DNA of 63,345 nucleotides from Oscillospiraceae bacterium (GTDB taxonomy: Bacteria; Bacillota; Clostridia; Oscillospirales; Oscillospiraceae), in assembly GCA_018265835.1 (NCBI GenBank), contig JABLYK010000010.1:1-63345 (forward strand). The letters run 5' to 3'. Below, in pieces: positions 48,640-57,321 of the stretch. The position numbers and the translations under genes were made by a program. The notes under the pieces were generated by a model. That model had not been told where the DNA came from and searched no databases. It was given only the letters and a program-made list of their open reading frames with translations. Numbering within the stretch: the first letter of the stretch is position 1; each line of letters opens with the position of its first letter.

Positions 48640-49434
48640 ATGCAGCCGCAGGCAAAGACGCTCGTGTTCAAGGTCGGCACCTCGACGCTGACACATGCGA
48701 CCGGCAAAACAAATCTCAAAGCGATGGACGAGCTGGTCACCGTGCTGGCCGATCTGCGAAACGCGGGGTGGCAGGTCGTGCTCGTGACCTCCGGCGCGAT
48801 CGGCGTCGGCGTTGGCAAGCTGGGGCTGCCGGAGCGCCCGCGTGACACCGCCGGTAAGCAGGCGGCCGCCACCGTCGGCCAGTGCGAGCTGATGTTCATG
48901 TACGACAAAATGTTCTCCCAGTACGGCCACACCGTGGGACAGCTTCTCATCACGAAGGAGGACATGGACGACCCGCAGCGGCGCGCCAATCTCGATCAGG
49001 CGTTTCAAAAGCTCTTTTCCTATGGCGCGATCCCGATCATCAACGAAAACGACGCCGTGGCCGTGGACGAGATCGTCTATGGCGACAACGACTCACTCTC
49101 GGCGGAGGTCGCGGCGCTCCTGCGCGCGAGTGCGCTCATCATCCTCACGGAGGTGGATGGGCTTTACACCGCGAACCCCACAGAAGACCCTGCGGCACGC
49201 CGCATCGCCGAGGTGCCGGAGCTCACGGACGCGATCCGCGCCTGCGCCTCCGGCCACGGCACGGCACTCGGCACCGGCGGCATGGTCACAAAGCTGCACG
49301 CGGCGGAGATCGCCACGCGCGCGGGCGTGGAGACCTACGTCGTCGGCAACCGCGATTTTCACGACATCTACCGCCTGCTCGACGGCGAGAGCGTCGGCAC
49401 ACACTTTTTTGCAAAGGAGAATTCCCATGCTTGA
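48640..49434 (+). CDS. proB: Glutamate 5-kinase (ProB), short form
   Basis: This 264-residue amino-acid kinase makes glutamyl phosphate for proline. It has VFKVGTSTLT (about 9), GKQAAATVGQ (about 73), INENDAVAVDE (about 134) and GTGGMVTKLHAAEIA (about 213). The C-terminal PUA domain of the E. coli enzyme (about 100 residues) is absent, as in some other bacteria. The start at 48640 gives GGAGGG a workable spacing; the ATG at 48634 abuts it. It overlaps proA by eight bases. Confidence 0.93.
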   Translation: MQPQAKTLVFKVGTSTLTHATGKTNLKAMDELVTVLADLRNAGWQVVLVTSGAIGVGVGKLGLPERPRDTAGKQAAATVGQCELMFMYDKMFSQYGHTVGQLLITKEDMDDPQRRANLDQAFQKLFSYGAIPIINENDAVAVDEIVYGDNDSLSAEVAALLRASALIILTEVDGLYTANPTEDPAARRIAEVPELTDAIRACASGHGTALGTGGMVTKLHAAEIATRAGVETYVVGNRDFHDIYRLLDGESVGTHFFAKENSHA

Positions 49435-50668
49435 ATCCATCGGACGCAACGCAAAGCAGGCGGCCAGAGCGCTCGCCGCCGCCACCACGCAGCAGAAAAA
49501 CGACGCGCTGCTCGCCATCGCGGACGCGATTGAGCAGAGCCGTGCCGCCATCGTCACCGCCAACCAGGCCGACATGGCCGCAGGCAGGGAAAAGGGCATG
49601 ACCGCCGCACTGCTCGACCGCCTGATGCTCGACGAGAGCCGCATCTGCGCCATCGCGGAGAGCGTCCGCGACGTGGTCCGTCTTCCCGATCCCGTAGGCC
49701 GCATTCTGTCGGACGAGGTGCGCCCGAACGGGCTGCGTCTGGTCAAGACCGCCGTGCCCATCGGCGTAATCGCGGTCATCTATGAGGCGCGCCCGAACGT
49801 GACGGCGGATTCCGCCGTGCTGTGCCTGAAATCCGGCAATGCGGTCATCCTGCGCGGCGGCAAGGAGGCCATCCGCTCCAACATTGCAATCGCGGAGGCC
49901 ATGCGCGCAGCGCTCGCCGAGACGGCGCTGCCGCCGGACTGCATCCAGCTCATCACCGATACGACGCACGAGAGCGCAAATGCCCTCATGCACCTGAACG
50001 CCTACGTGGACGTGCTCATCCCGCGCGGCAGCAAGCGCCTGATCGACGCGGTCGTTCAGCAGTCCACCGTCCCGGTCATCCAAACCGGCTCCGGCGTGTG
50101 CCACATTTACGTAGACAAGGCCGCGAACATCGGCATGGCGGCGGACATTGTCTGCAACGCCAAGACCTCGCGCCCGTCCGTGTGCAACGCGGCGGAGTGT
50201 ATGCTCATCCACCGGGATATCGCCGCGCAGGTGCTGCCGGTCATTGCGCGCAAGCTCCGCGAAAAGCACACGGAAATCCGCGGCGACGCCGAGGTGCTCT
50301 CCATCCTGCGCGAGCAGGCCGTGCCCGCGACGGACGCGGACTGGGGGCGCGAATACGGCGATTACATCATTGCGGCGCACATCGTCGGCAGCATCGACGA
50401 TGCGATCGACTACGTCTATCAGTATTCCACCGGCCACTCCGAATGCATCGTGACGGACGATCCCGCCGCAGCGGAGCGGTATTTGAACAGCGTGGACGCC
50501 GCCGCAGTGTACCACAACGCCTCCACCCGCTTCACGGACGGCGGCGAGTTCGGTCTCGGCGCGGAGATCGGCATCTCCACGCAAAAGCTGCACGCGCGCG
50601 GGCCGCTCGGACTCAACGAGCTGACATCCATGAAATTCAAGGTCTACGGCGACGGCCAGATCAGATAA
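49427..50668 (+). CDS. proA: Gamma-glutamyl phosphate reductase (ProA)
   Basis: This 413-residue NADPH-dependent reductase is the second proline step. VIAVIYEARPNVTAD (about 110) and LRGGKEAIRSN (about 140) bind cofactor and substrate. The catalytic Cys is in KTSRPSVCNAAE (about 246-257), and ASTRFTDGGEFGLGAEIGIS (about 365-384) is the family signature. The start codon lies inside the proB end. Confidence 0.95.
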   Translation: MLESIGRNAKQAARALAAATTQQKNDALLAIADAIEQSRAAIVTANQADMAAGREKGMTAALLDRLMLDESRICAIAESVRDVVRLPDPVGRILSDEVRPNGLRLVKTAVPIGVIAVIYEARPNVTADSAVLCLKSGNAVILRGGKEAIRSNIAIAEAMRAALAETALPPDCIQLITDTTHESANALMHLNAYVDVLIPRGSKRLIDAVVQQSTVPVIQTGSGVCHIYVDKAANIGMAADIVCNAKTSRPSVCNAAECMLIHRDIAAQVLPVIARKLREKHTEIRGDAEVLSILREQAVPATDADWGREYGDYIIAAHIVGSIDDAIDYVYQYSTGHSECIVTDDPAAAERYLNSVDAAAVYHNASTRFTDGGEFGLGAEIGISTQKLHARGPLGLNELTSMKFKVYGDGQIR

Positions 50669-50682
50669 AGGAGCGAAACACG

Positions 50683-51483
50683 ATGGTTTACGGATTCATC
50701 GGCCTCGGCAACATGGCGGGCGCGATTTTGCGCGGCATGTACAAAAGCGGGGCTTTCGCCGCAGACACGCTCTGCGGCTACAACCGCAGCGAGGGGAAGA
50801 CCCTTGCGCTGCAGCAGGAGATCGGCCTCGAGCCGTGCAGCAGCGCGCTCGCCGTCGCACAGCGCGCGGACGTTGTCGTCCTCGCGGTCAAGCCGCAGAT
50901 GATGGGCGACGTGCTGCCGCAGATCGCCCCGGCGCTCCGGCCGGAGCAGCTCGTCATCTCCATCGCAGCGGGCAAGCCCACCGCGTATTATGAGGCGGCG
51001 TTCGCCTCGGAAATCCCGGTCGTGCGCGTCATGCCGAATATCAACGCGAAGGTCTGCGCCGCGACGAGCGCCGTCTGCGGCGGCCGGTATGCAACGCCGG
51101 AGCATCTGGAGACGGCAAAAAAGCTCTTCGCCACGGTCGGCTCCGTGTTTGAAATTTCCGAATCGCAGTTTGCAGCCTTCTCGGCGCTCGGCGGCGCCTC
51201 CGGCGCATTCATCCACATCTACATCGACGCGCTCGCGTCTGCCGGCGTCAAGGCGGGGCTGCCGCGCAAGCTCTCGCAGGACGTCGCCTGTCAGGCGGTG
51301 CTCGGCGCCGCCAAACTCACGCAGGAGAGCGCGGAGCACCCCATCGCGCTGGTCGATCAGGTGTGTTCCCCCGGCGGCACGACGATTGAGGGCGTGCACA
51401 CGCTCAAGCGCCTCGGCTTTGAAACCGCCATCCAGCAGGCGATCGGCGCGATCATCGAAAAGGATCAAAAGCTCGGCCAATAA
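50683..51483 (+). CDS. proC: Pyrroline-5-carboxylate reductase (ProC)
   Basis: This 266-residue enzyme completes proline synthesis. The Rossmann start is GFIGLGNMAGAI (about 4-15), with VVLAVKPQMM (about 64) and the C-terminal signature VCSPGGTTIEGVHTL (about 228-242). It lies 14 bases after proA with AAAGGAG, so the whole pathway from glutamate is in one operon. Confidence 0.95.
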   Translation: MVYGFIGLGNMAGAILRGMYKSGAFAADTLCGYNRSEGKTLALQQEIGLEPCSSALAVAQRADVVVLAVKPQMMGDVLPQIAPALRPEQLVISIAAGKPTAYYEAAFASEIPVVRVMPNINAKVCAATSAVCGGRYATPEHLETAKKLFATVGSVFEISESQFAAFSALGGASGAFIHIYIDALASAGVKAGLPRKLSQDVACQAVLGAAKLTQESAEHPIALVDQVCSPGGTTIEGVHTLKRLGFETAIQQAIGAIIEKDQKLGQ

Positions 51484-51490
51484 CGGCAAA

Positions 51491-51530
51491 AATACCGGCG
51501 CAGCGGGAGAGAAACCGCTGCGCCGGTATT
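51491..51530 (+). terminator. Terminator of proBAC
   Basis: AATACCGGCGCAGCGG (51491-51506) pairs perfectly with CCGCTGCGCCGGTATT (51515-51530), followed by TT and A-rich sequence. Confidence 0.85.
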
Positions 51531-51590
51531 TTACATCAAATTTCCGAATTTTCGCGGTTTAAATGCTAAAAAAATTAGTAATTTTCTGCA

Positions 51591-51619
51591 TTGAAGCGCT
51601 CCCGGAACCGTGTTACCAT
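51591..51619 (+). promoter_or_regulatory. Promoter of the aminotransferase gene
   Basis: TTGAAG (51591-51596) and TACCAT (51614-51619) are 17 bases apart, 37 bases before the start codon. Confidence 0.55.
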
Positions 51620-51655
51620 ATGGACACACCAAATCTTACAAAGGAGGAAATGTCA

Positions 51656-52852
51656 ATGCAGTTTCAATTCTCAGATCGCATCAACAAACCGGATTTTCAG
51701 GGAGAGTTTACGGCTGTCATTCTAAAGGCCGCTGCTTCGCCCGATCTCATTTCATTTGGCGGAGGGCTGCCGAACCCCATTTCCTTCCCCGTCAAAGAGA
51801 TGGAAGTGGCCGTGCAGAAGGTGCTGGAGAAAAACGGCGCCGCTGCCCTGCAGTACAGCACCACCGAGGGCTACGCCCCGCTGCGCCAGTTCGTCGCCGA
51901 GCGCTACAAGAAGATGGGCGTAGACGATGTGAAGGCCGACGATATCATCATCACCAACGGCTCCCAGCAGGCGCTGGACATGCTCTCCGCCGTGATGCTC
52001 AATCCCAAGGATGAGATCATCGTGGAGGATCCGACCTATCTGGCTGCGCTGCAGTCGTTCCATCTTTATGACCCCACCGTCCTCCCCGTGGAGCTGCGCA
52101 GCGACGGCATCAACTGCGAAGCGCTCGAGCAGACGCTCGCAGCGCACAATCCCAAGTTCATCTACGTCATCCCCAATTTCCAGAACCCCACCGGCCTGAC
52201 CTATTCGACCGAAGTGCGCGAAAAGGCCGCCGAACTCCTCAAGAAGACGAACGTCCTCGTTTTGGAGGACAACCCCTACAGCGAGCTGCGCTACTCCGGC
52301 GTCGCCAGCAGCTCCTTCGGCCGCTACCTCGGCGAGCAGTGCTGCATGCTCGGCACGTTCTCCAAGGTCGTCGCGCCCGGTATGCGCATCGGCTGGATCT
52401 GCTGCCGCAACGAGGAGCTGCGCAAGAAGCTCCTGGCCTACAAGATGACCATGGACCTGCACACCAACATCTTCTGCCAGATGGTGCTCGCGCAGTATCT
52501 GGAGGACAACGACCTCGACGAGCACATCGAAGAGACCAAGAAGCTGTACAAGCAGAAGGCCGAGTATATGATCGCCTGCATGGAGAAGTACATGCCCGAG
52601 GGCGTCACCTTCACGCAGCCGGAGGGCGGCATGTTCATGTGGGCCACCATGCCCGAGGGCCTGAAGGCCGTGGACGTGTACTATGCCGGTCTGGAAAAGG
52701 GCGTCGCGGTCTGCCCCGGCGACCCGTTCTATGAGACGCAGCGCGGCGTGCGCACCATGCGCATCAACTATTCCAACAGCAGCGACGAAGCCATTGAGAA
52801 AGGCATCCGCCTGCTCGGCGAAGCCATCCGCGAGTGCATGGCCAAGCTGTAA
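51656..52852 (+). CDS. PLP-dependent aminotransferase (2-aminoadipate / MocR-like class I)
   Basis: This 398-residue fold-type I aminotransferase has DLISFGGGLPNPISFP near the start, IITNGSQQALDMLSAVML (about 99) and VIPNFQNPTGLTYS (about 175). The PLP lysine is in GTFSKVVAPGMRIGW (about 233-247). This subgroup includes 2-aminoadipate, aromatic and branched-chain aminotransferases; the substrate cannot be fixed by eye. The ATG at 51656 has GGAGG eight bases upstream. It is a single-gene unit bounded by its own promoter and terminator. Confidence 0.9.
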   Translation: MQFQFSDRINKPDFQGEFTAVILKAAASPDLISFGGGLPNPISFPVKEMEVAVQKVLEKNGAAALQYSTTEGYAPLRQFVAERYKKMGVDDVKADDIIITNGSQQALDMLSAVMLNPKDEIIVEDPTYLAALQSFHLYDPTVLPVELRSDGINCEALEQTLAAHNPKFIYVIPNFQNPTGLTYSTEVREKAAELLKKTNVLVLEDNPYSELRYSGVASSSFGRYLGEQCCMLGTFSKVVAPGMRIGWICCRNEELRKKLLAYKMTMDLHTNIFCQMVLAQYLEDNDLDEHIEETKKLYKQKAEYMIACMEKYMPEGVTFTQPEGGMFMWATMPEGLKAVDVYYAGLEKGVAVCPGDPFYETQRGVRTMRINYSNSSDEAIEKGIRLLGEAIRECMAKL

Positions 52853-52865
52853 GCAAACAAAAATG

Positions 52866-52900
52866 AACAGACGCGGCAAGCTTGCCGCGTCTGTTTTTTT
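52866..52900. terminator. Terminator after the aminotransferase gene
   Basis: AACAGACGCGGCAAG (52866-52880) and CTTGCCGCGTCTGTT (52881-52895) form a continuous 30-base palindrome followed by T. It lies between convergent genes. Confidence 0.85.
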
Positions 52901-52937
52901 GAAACGTCTTCCCCCTGCAGGAAAGCGGATTCGCCAG

Positions 52938-53174
52938 TCAGTCTGTATGTTCCCTGCCCTCCGGCAGCGGCTGCTCCCGGCGTCTGGCGCGCCACGCCTG
53001 CACGCGCGGCCAGAGAAGCTTGGCATATTCAATCAGCGCCAGCACGAGGAACGCGTAAACGAAAAAGTTCCCTCTTTGATACCCGAAGTTGTTCCACTCG
53101 TCGATGAGAATGGAACCGCTATCGAGCAAATAAATGATTGCACTGCACAGGAGCAGTTTGTCCGCCAAACGCAT
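52938..53174 (-). CDS. Small membrane protein of unknown function
   Basis: This 78-residue protein has two hydrophobic segments (about 5-22, KLLLCSAIIYLLDSGSIL, and about 37-54, NFFVYAFLVLALIEYAKLLW), then a strongly basic tail (ARRREQPLPEGREH). The topology suggests both ends in the cytoplasm. AAAGGAG lies about eight bases before the ATG, and a promoter is at 53253-53281. No family is recognised. Confidence 0.7.
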   Translation of the reverse strand: MRLADKLLLCSAIIYLLDSGSILIDEWNNFGYQRGNFFVYAFLVLALIEYAKLLWPRVQAWRARRREQPLPEGREHTD

Positions 53175-53252
53175 GAGTCTTTCTCCTTTCTCACGGAATC
53201 AACTGCAACAATTCGCCTTCCAAACGCGCGTTTGTAAACGATCTCTATTTTT

Positions 53253-53281
53253 AGAATACAGGATTTGTCTGACGATATCAA
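53253..53281 (-). promoter_or_regulatory. Promoter of the small membrane protein gene
   Basis: On the minus strand TTGATA (53281-53276) and TATTCT (53258-53253) are 17 bases apart. Confidence 0.6.
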
Positions 53282-53295
53282 CCAAAACTTTTCGG

Positions 53296-53373
53296 TAAAA
53301 TCCATTTTTGGAAACATATATAAAAATAGGACGCAGCCTTTGGCAATTGCGTCCTATTTTTTGTCGAACTTTA
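53296..53373. repeat. Terminator-type repeat unit, copy 1
   Basis: The unit starts TAAAATCCATTTTTGGAAA, then CATATATAAAA. A hairpin follows: ATAGGACGCA (53326-53335) with TGCGTCCTAT (53348-53357) and CTTTGG in the loop. It ends TTTTTTGTCGAA. Copy 2 at 54362-54438 has the same order, the same flanks and the same loop core but a different stem. On the minus strand it ends the secreted-protein gene. Confidence 0.75.
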
Positions 53374-54249
53374 TAGCGCTGCGTAATAAATCGTAGAACT
53401 CTTGGCAATCGAATCTGCCAATCCGCTTGAGTTGATGCTTACTGAAGCACCTTGCACACCAAAAGTAAGTCCTACCATTGAATTTTTATTATGTGTATAT
53501 TGTGCATTGATCGTTGTTGCAGAACCATCCGGAACGTATCCCATGGAAAACAGCGGTCTTGGCTCCAGTTGGAAGCTCACGGTTCCCTTCAGTCCAGTCG
53601 CATTTTGCAAATTCAGCGGTGCGAATGTACCGAGTCCCCCTTGCCGAAGTTCGGATGACGCGGTGTACGTATTGTATGTAACCCACGTGCCAGATACTTT
53701 CCCGTAGTTATATTCTTTGAAAGTATTATCGACATATCCCAACTTGTTGCTATCCCAGTTCACTGCAATGGCATCGTTTAGTCTGAAAGCAGGAAGCTTT
53801 AACCAATCATAGGTGATTGTCACATACACTTTGGTAATATACTGTTTGTTGCCGTAGTAGCTCGTCGCGAGCGTAAGTGCTATTTGATAGTTCAGCTCAC
53901 TCGTTGGGATAACGCCACGCGTAAGATTGTTGTCGTTTTCAGAGATCGATACAGTTTTATTTTCTACACTATAAAAACGTGCCGCAAGATCATTCACTGC
54001 GATCTCATACAATCCTTCAATCTGCTCATCAATCAAACCATCTAAATAATCAGACGGGTAATCCCTTTGCAGCAGATATTGCTTCATATCACTTACAGAG
54101 ATGTCTGCATCCGGCTCAGTTGTATCAGCACATCCCTGCTGCGCCGAAGTTTCCTGCTTTTGTGAGTGATTCGTCGCACAGGAATTCCCCGGTAATGCAA
54201 TGGATATACAGAAGACGGCAACTAACAATAAAGTTATCAATTTTTTCAT
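53371..54249 (-). CDS. Secreted protein of unknown function
   Basis: This 292-residue protein has a signal peptide (KKLITLLLVAVFCISIAL), with a Cys at about 24 in GNSCATN that is a poor lipobox. A polar linker (about 25-50) leads to a beta-rich, Tyr/Asn/Thr-rich body without a known domain. NYQIALTLATSYYGNKQYIT and a glycine-rich C-terminus (VGLTFGVQGASVSINSSG) suggest an extracellular beta-sandwich. It is much more AT-rich than its neighbours and lies between two copies of one terminator unit, so recent gain as a cassette is likely. The start has AAAGGAGG upstream. Confidence 0.75.
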   Translation of the reverse strand: MKKLITLLLVAVFCISIALPGNSCATNHSQKQETSAQQGCADTTEPDADISVSDMKQYLLQRDYPSDYLDGLIDEQIEGLYEIAVNDLAARFYSVENKTVSISENDNNLTRGVIPTSELNYQIALTLATSYYGNKQYITKVYVTITYDWLKLPAFRLNDAIAVNWDSNKLGYVDNTFKEYNYGKVSGTWVTYNTYTASSELRQGGLGTFAPLNLQNATGLKGTVSFQLEPRPLFSMGYVPDGSATTINAQYTHNKNSMVGLTFGVQGASVSINSSGLADSIAKSSTIYYAAL

Positions 54250-54318
54250 TGGAATCCTCCTTTTTCAACATTCATCTCTTTTCTGTCTTTGAATTCCTTA
54301 TGCAGATCTGCTAAATTT

Positions 54319-54347
54319 ACAGTAACAAACTTATTTAGAAACGTCAA
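54319..54347 (-). promoter_or_regulatory. Promoter of the secreted-protein gene
   Basis: On the minus strand TTGACG (54347-54342) and TACTGT (54324-54319) are 17 bases apart. The leader is about 65 bases. Confidence 0.55.
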
Positions 54348-54361
54348 CCTTTTTTGCTGCC

Positions 54362-54438
54362 TAAAATCCATTTTTGGAAAAACATATAAAATCAGGATAC
54401 AATCTTTGGAGATTGTATCCTGATTTTTGTCGAATTTT
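54362..54438. repeat. Terminator-type repeat unit, copy 2
   Basis: The unit starts TAAAATCCATTTTTGGAAA, then AACATATAAA. The hairpin is a perfect 14-bp stem, ATCAGGATACAATC (54391-54404) with GATTGTATCCTGAT (54411-54424), around TTTGGA. It ends TTTTTGTCGAATTTT. On the minus strand it follows the TIM-barrel gene and serves as its terminator. Confidence 0.78.
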
Positions 54439-54461
54439 GTCGGAAATTTCAGATTCCCACC

Positions 54462-55163
54462 TCACGGGTGCGGCTTATTCTCCCGATATGCCGCCATGAT
54501 GTCTTTGAAAATCTCGCCGTTGGACGGTGGGGTCCACGTGATGGCGTTCGCGCCGGCGGCGATCGTCTCCAGGATGGACTCGTCCGTCGGGCCGCCGGTG
54601 GCAATGATCGGCATGTCGGGATAGCGGCTGCGGATATCGCGGACAATCGCCGGCGTTTCCGCCGCGGCAGAGACGTTGAAAATATCCGCACCCGCGGCGA
54701 TGCGCGCGTCATAGTCCGTGTCCGCGCGCGCGACCGTGACCACGATGGGGATATCGATCGTATCCGACACGTGCTGCAGAACCTCGTTCGCCGTCGGCGC
54801 ATTGAGCACCACGCCGGTCGCGCCCTGCATCTCGGCAAACATGGCCAGATTCATCACGCGCTGACCCTGCGTCAGCCCGCCGCCCACGCCCGCGAACACC
54901 GGCACGTCCGCCGCGAGCAGCAGCGCCTGCGTGATGATCGGCTGCGGTGTGAACGGATAGACCGCGATAATCGCGTCCGCATTTACGTTGGTGATGATCG
55001 ACAAATCGGTCGAAAACACGAGCGACTTGATGCGTTTTCCAAACACCAGGATGCCGCTGCACTTGTAGATGACCTCCGGCACCCGCAGGGCAAATGCCCG
55101 CAGGTTCCCGTCAATTTTCGTCGGCATTTTCTTTTCCAGGCTCACGTCGCCCTGATGGATCAT
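54462..55163 (-). CDS. TIM-barrel protein of unknown substrate (HisA/HisF-like phosphate-binding type)
   Basis: This 233-residue protein has a repeating beta-alpha pattern. VPVFAGVGGGLTQGQR (about 85) and MPIIATGGPTDESILETIAA (about 187-206) resemble the glycine-rich phosphate-binding loops of HisF/ThiE/KDPG-aldolase-type barrels. DTDYDARIAAGADIFNVSAA is a typical strand-6 segment. I cannot name the reaction. The start at 55163 is chosen because GGAGGG lies about seven bases before it. Its ATG overlaps the TGA of the amidohydrolase gene (ATGA), so the two are translated together. Confidence 0.7.
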   Translation of the reverse strand: MIHQGDVSLEKKMPTKIDGNLRAFALRVPEVIYKCSGILVFGKRIKSLVFSTDLSIITNVNADAIIAVYPFTPQPIITQALLLAADVPVFAGVGGGLTQGQRVMNLAMFAEMQGATGVVLNAPTANEVLQHVSDTIDIPIVVTVARADTDYDARIAAGADIFNVSAAAETPAIVRDIRSRYPDMPIIATGGPTDESILETIAAGANAITWTPPSNGEIFKDIMAAYRENKPHP

Positions 55164-56311
55164 AACATTCCCTCCAAAACTCGTTTCCAAAGCTCCACTC
55201 CGCAGAGCAGTACGTCCTCGTCAAAATCAAAATGACTGTTGTGCAAAGGTGCGCCGCCCTTGCCGCCTTTCACGCCAAGGAACACGAACAGTCCCGGAAT
55301 CTTCTGCTGATATTCGGCAAAGTCCTCCGCCGCCATAACCGGCTCCACAAGAACCGTGTCGTCCATGGAGTCCAGCACCGTGTAAAGCTGCTCCACCAGC
55401 GCGCGCGGATTCGATACGCACGGGTAATGTACCTTGCGCTCCACGTGGAAAATCGCGCCCGTCGCCGTCTCCAGTCCCTGTACGAGCGCACCGATCTTGT
55501 GGCTAAGCGTGTGAAACAGCTCGTTGCTGAACACGCGCAGCGTGCCGCTGATCACAACCTCCTCCGCAATCACGTTGTGGGACGTTCCGCCCTGAATTTT
55601 GCCCAGTGTCAGCAGTGCGTCCTGATGCGGGTCCACGTCGCGCGTGATGACCGTTTGCAGCATGGTGATCAGCTCCGCGCTCACCACAATCGCATCAATG
55701 CCCATTTGCGGCGTGGAGGCGTGCGCGCTCTTGCCGCGCACCGTAATCTCAAAGTCGCTCGTCTGCGCCATTTGATAGCCCCAGCGCACACCGATCTTGC
55801 CCTTCGGCACGGTTGGCCACAGGTGCAGGCCATAAATGCAGTCCACTTTTGGATGCTCCAGCGCACCTTCCCCAATCATGAGCCGCGCGCCGGCCCAGCC
55901 CTCTTCGCCTGGCTGGAATAATAGTACCACATTACAGCGCAGTTTTTTGCGGTTTTTGGCGATCCACTTTGCCAGCAGCAACAAAATTGTGGTGTGCCCA
56001 TCGTGGCCGCAGCCGTGCATCGCGCCCTCCCGGCAGGATCGGTAGGGAGCCTCATTCGCTTCCTCATTGCGCAGCGCGTCCATGTCAGCGCGAAAGGCGA
56101 TGGTCTTTTCCGCATTCTTTGCGTAGAATACGGCCTTCACCCCCGTCAGCGCCAGCGTTTCAACCGTATCCGGCGCGCATGACTCCAGTTCCCGGAGCAC
56201 GTACGCCTGCGTATCGTAGAGCCGGAAGCCGATTTCGGGAATCCGGTGCAGGTCTTGCCGGATGCGGACGCAGTCGTCCTGCATGGATGCTATTTCGTCG
56301 CTGATGCGCAT
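55160..56311 (-). CDS. M20-family amidohydrolase / carboxypeptidase
   Basis: This 383-residue metalloenzyme is of the HipO/AmhX/IAL type. RIRQDLHRIPEIGF is near the start, with metal ligands in the FRADMDALRNEE (about 73) and MHGCGHDGHTT (about 98-108) segments. Glu-rich LLFQPGEEGWAGARLMIGE follows (about 129), and GLHLWPTVPKG (about 161) carries another metal His. Related enzymes hydrolyse N-acyl amino acids, hippurate or indole conjugates. The ATG at 56311 is supported by GGAGG nine bases upstream. It is coupled to the TIM-barrel gene. Confidence 0.88.
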   Translation of the reverse strand: MRISDEIASMQDDCVRIRQDLHRIPEIGFRLYDTQAYVLRELESCAPDTVETLALTGVKAVFYAKNAEKTIAFRADMDALRNEEANEAPYRSCREGAMHGCGHDGHTTILLLLAKWIAKNRKKLRCNVVLLFQPGEEGWAGARLMIGEGALEHPKVDCIYGLHLWPTVPKGKIGVRWGYQMAQTSDFEITVRGKSAHASTPQMGIDAIVVSAELITMLQTVITRDVDPHQDALLTLGKIQGGTSHNVIAEEVVISGTLRVFSNELFHTLSHKIGALVQGLETATGAIFHVERKVHYPCVSNPRALVEQLYTVLDSMDDTVLVEPVMAAEDFAEYQQKIPGLFVFLGVKGGKGGAPLHNSHFDFDEDVLLCGVELWKRVLEGML

Positions 56312-56417
56312 AATTGGTTTCCTCCGCGTTCTCCGGGCCAACACCCTGATGGGAATAGTATACCGAAATGATGAATTGCCGTCAATTATCATGTGACACA
56401 AATCGTCTCACCCAGGG

Positions 56418-56446
56418 TTGCAAAATGGGTCGAAAGATGATAAAAT
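56418..56446 (+). promoter_or_regulatory. Promoter of the SDR gene
   Basis: TTGCAA (56418-56423) and TAAAAT (56441-56446) are 17 bases apart, about 32 bases before the start. Confidence 0.6.
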
Positions 56447-56478
56447 ACTTAAAATTATTGAATGTTTTGGAGGCTGAT

Positions 56479-57273
56479 ATGGAAAAAGTCGTTGTCATCA
56501 CCGGCGGAAGCTCCGGCATCGGCCTGTGCGCAGCCAAAGCGCTGCGGCAGAAGGGCTGCCGCGTGTACGAGCTCAGCCGCCGCGCACAGGGCGCGGACGC
56601 CGCTGTGATACACCTTCAGGCTGATGTGACGGATGAAGCGCAGGTGCGTGCCGCCGTTGCGGAAATTGTCCGGCGCGAGGGGCGGATTGACATTCTCATC
56701 AACAATGCGGGCTTCGGCATCTCCGGCGCGGTAGAATTTACCGAGACGGCAGAGGCCAGGCGCCAGTTCGACGTGAATTTCTTCGGCATGGTGAACATGA
56801 ACCGCGCCGTACTGCCTGTCATGCGCCAGCAGGGCGGCGGCCGTATTTTGAACATGAGCTCCGTTGCCGCGCCCATCGCCATCCCGTTTCAGGCGTATTA
56901 CTCCGCGTCCAAGGCCGCCGTGCGCACCTACTCGCTCGCGCTCGCAAGCGAGGTAAAGCCCTTCGGCATCGAAGTCTGCGTCATCATGCCGGGCGATATT
57001 CACACCGGCTTCACCGCCGCGCGGGCGAAGAATCCCGCCGGAGACGATGTTTACAACGGGCGCATCGCGCGCTCCGTCGCCGTCATGGAGCATGACGAGG
57101 AAACCGGCATGACCGCAGAAACCGCCGGGGCCTTCCTCTGCCGCCGTGCGCTGCAAAAGCGCGTCGCGCCCATCTACACGCTCGGCGGCAAATATCAGCT
57201 GTTCGTGTTCCTCACGCGCCTGATGCCCATGCGGCTGATGACGTACATCGTCGGAACGATCTATGCCTCATGA
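56479..57273 (+). CDS. SDR family oxidoreductase
   Basis: This 264-residue classical SDR has the cofactor motif TGGSSGIG (about 8-15), LINNAGFGISG (about 75-85), the catalytic Ser in NMSSVAAP (about 133) and YYSASKAAV (about 146-154). A C-terminal extension (GGKYQLFVFLTRLMPMRLMT) is hydrophobic and may touch the membrane, as in some ketoreductase-like SDRs acting on lipids. It is a single-gene unit. GGAGG lies six to seven bases before the ATG. Confidence 0.88.
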   Translation: MEKVVVITGGSSGIGLCAAKALRQKGCRVYELSRRAQGADAAVIHLQADVTDEAQVRAAVAEIVRREGRIDILINNAGFGISGAVEFTETAEARRQFDVNFFGMVNMNRAVLPVMRQQGGGRILNMSSVAAPIAIPFQAYYSASKAAVRTYSLALASEVKPFGIEVCVIMPGDIHTGFTAARAKNPAGDDVYNGRIARSVAVMEHDEETGMTAETAGAFLCRRALQKRVAPIYTLGGKYQLFVFLTRLMPMRLMTYIVGTIYAS

Positions 57274-57283
57274 GTCCAAGTAA

Positions 57284-57316
57284 AAAGCCTCTGGCCAACC
57301 GGTCAGAGGTTTTTTG
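57284..57316. terminator. Terminator between the SDR and acetyltransferase genes
   Basis: CCTCTGGCC pairs with GGTCAGAGG (one wobble) around AACC, with A and T runs at the two ends, so it suits both convergent genes. Confidence 0.75.
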
Positions 57317-57321
57317 CCGCT

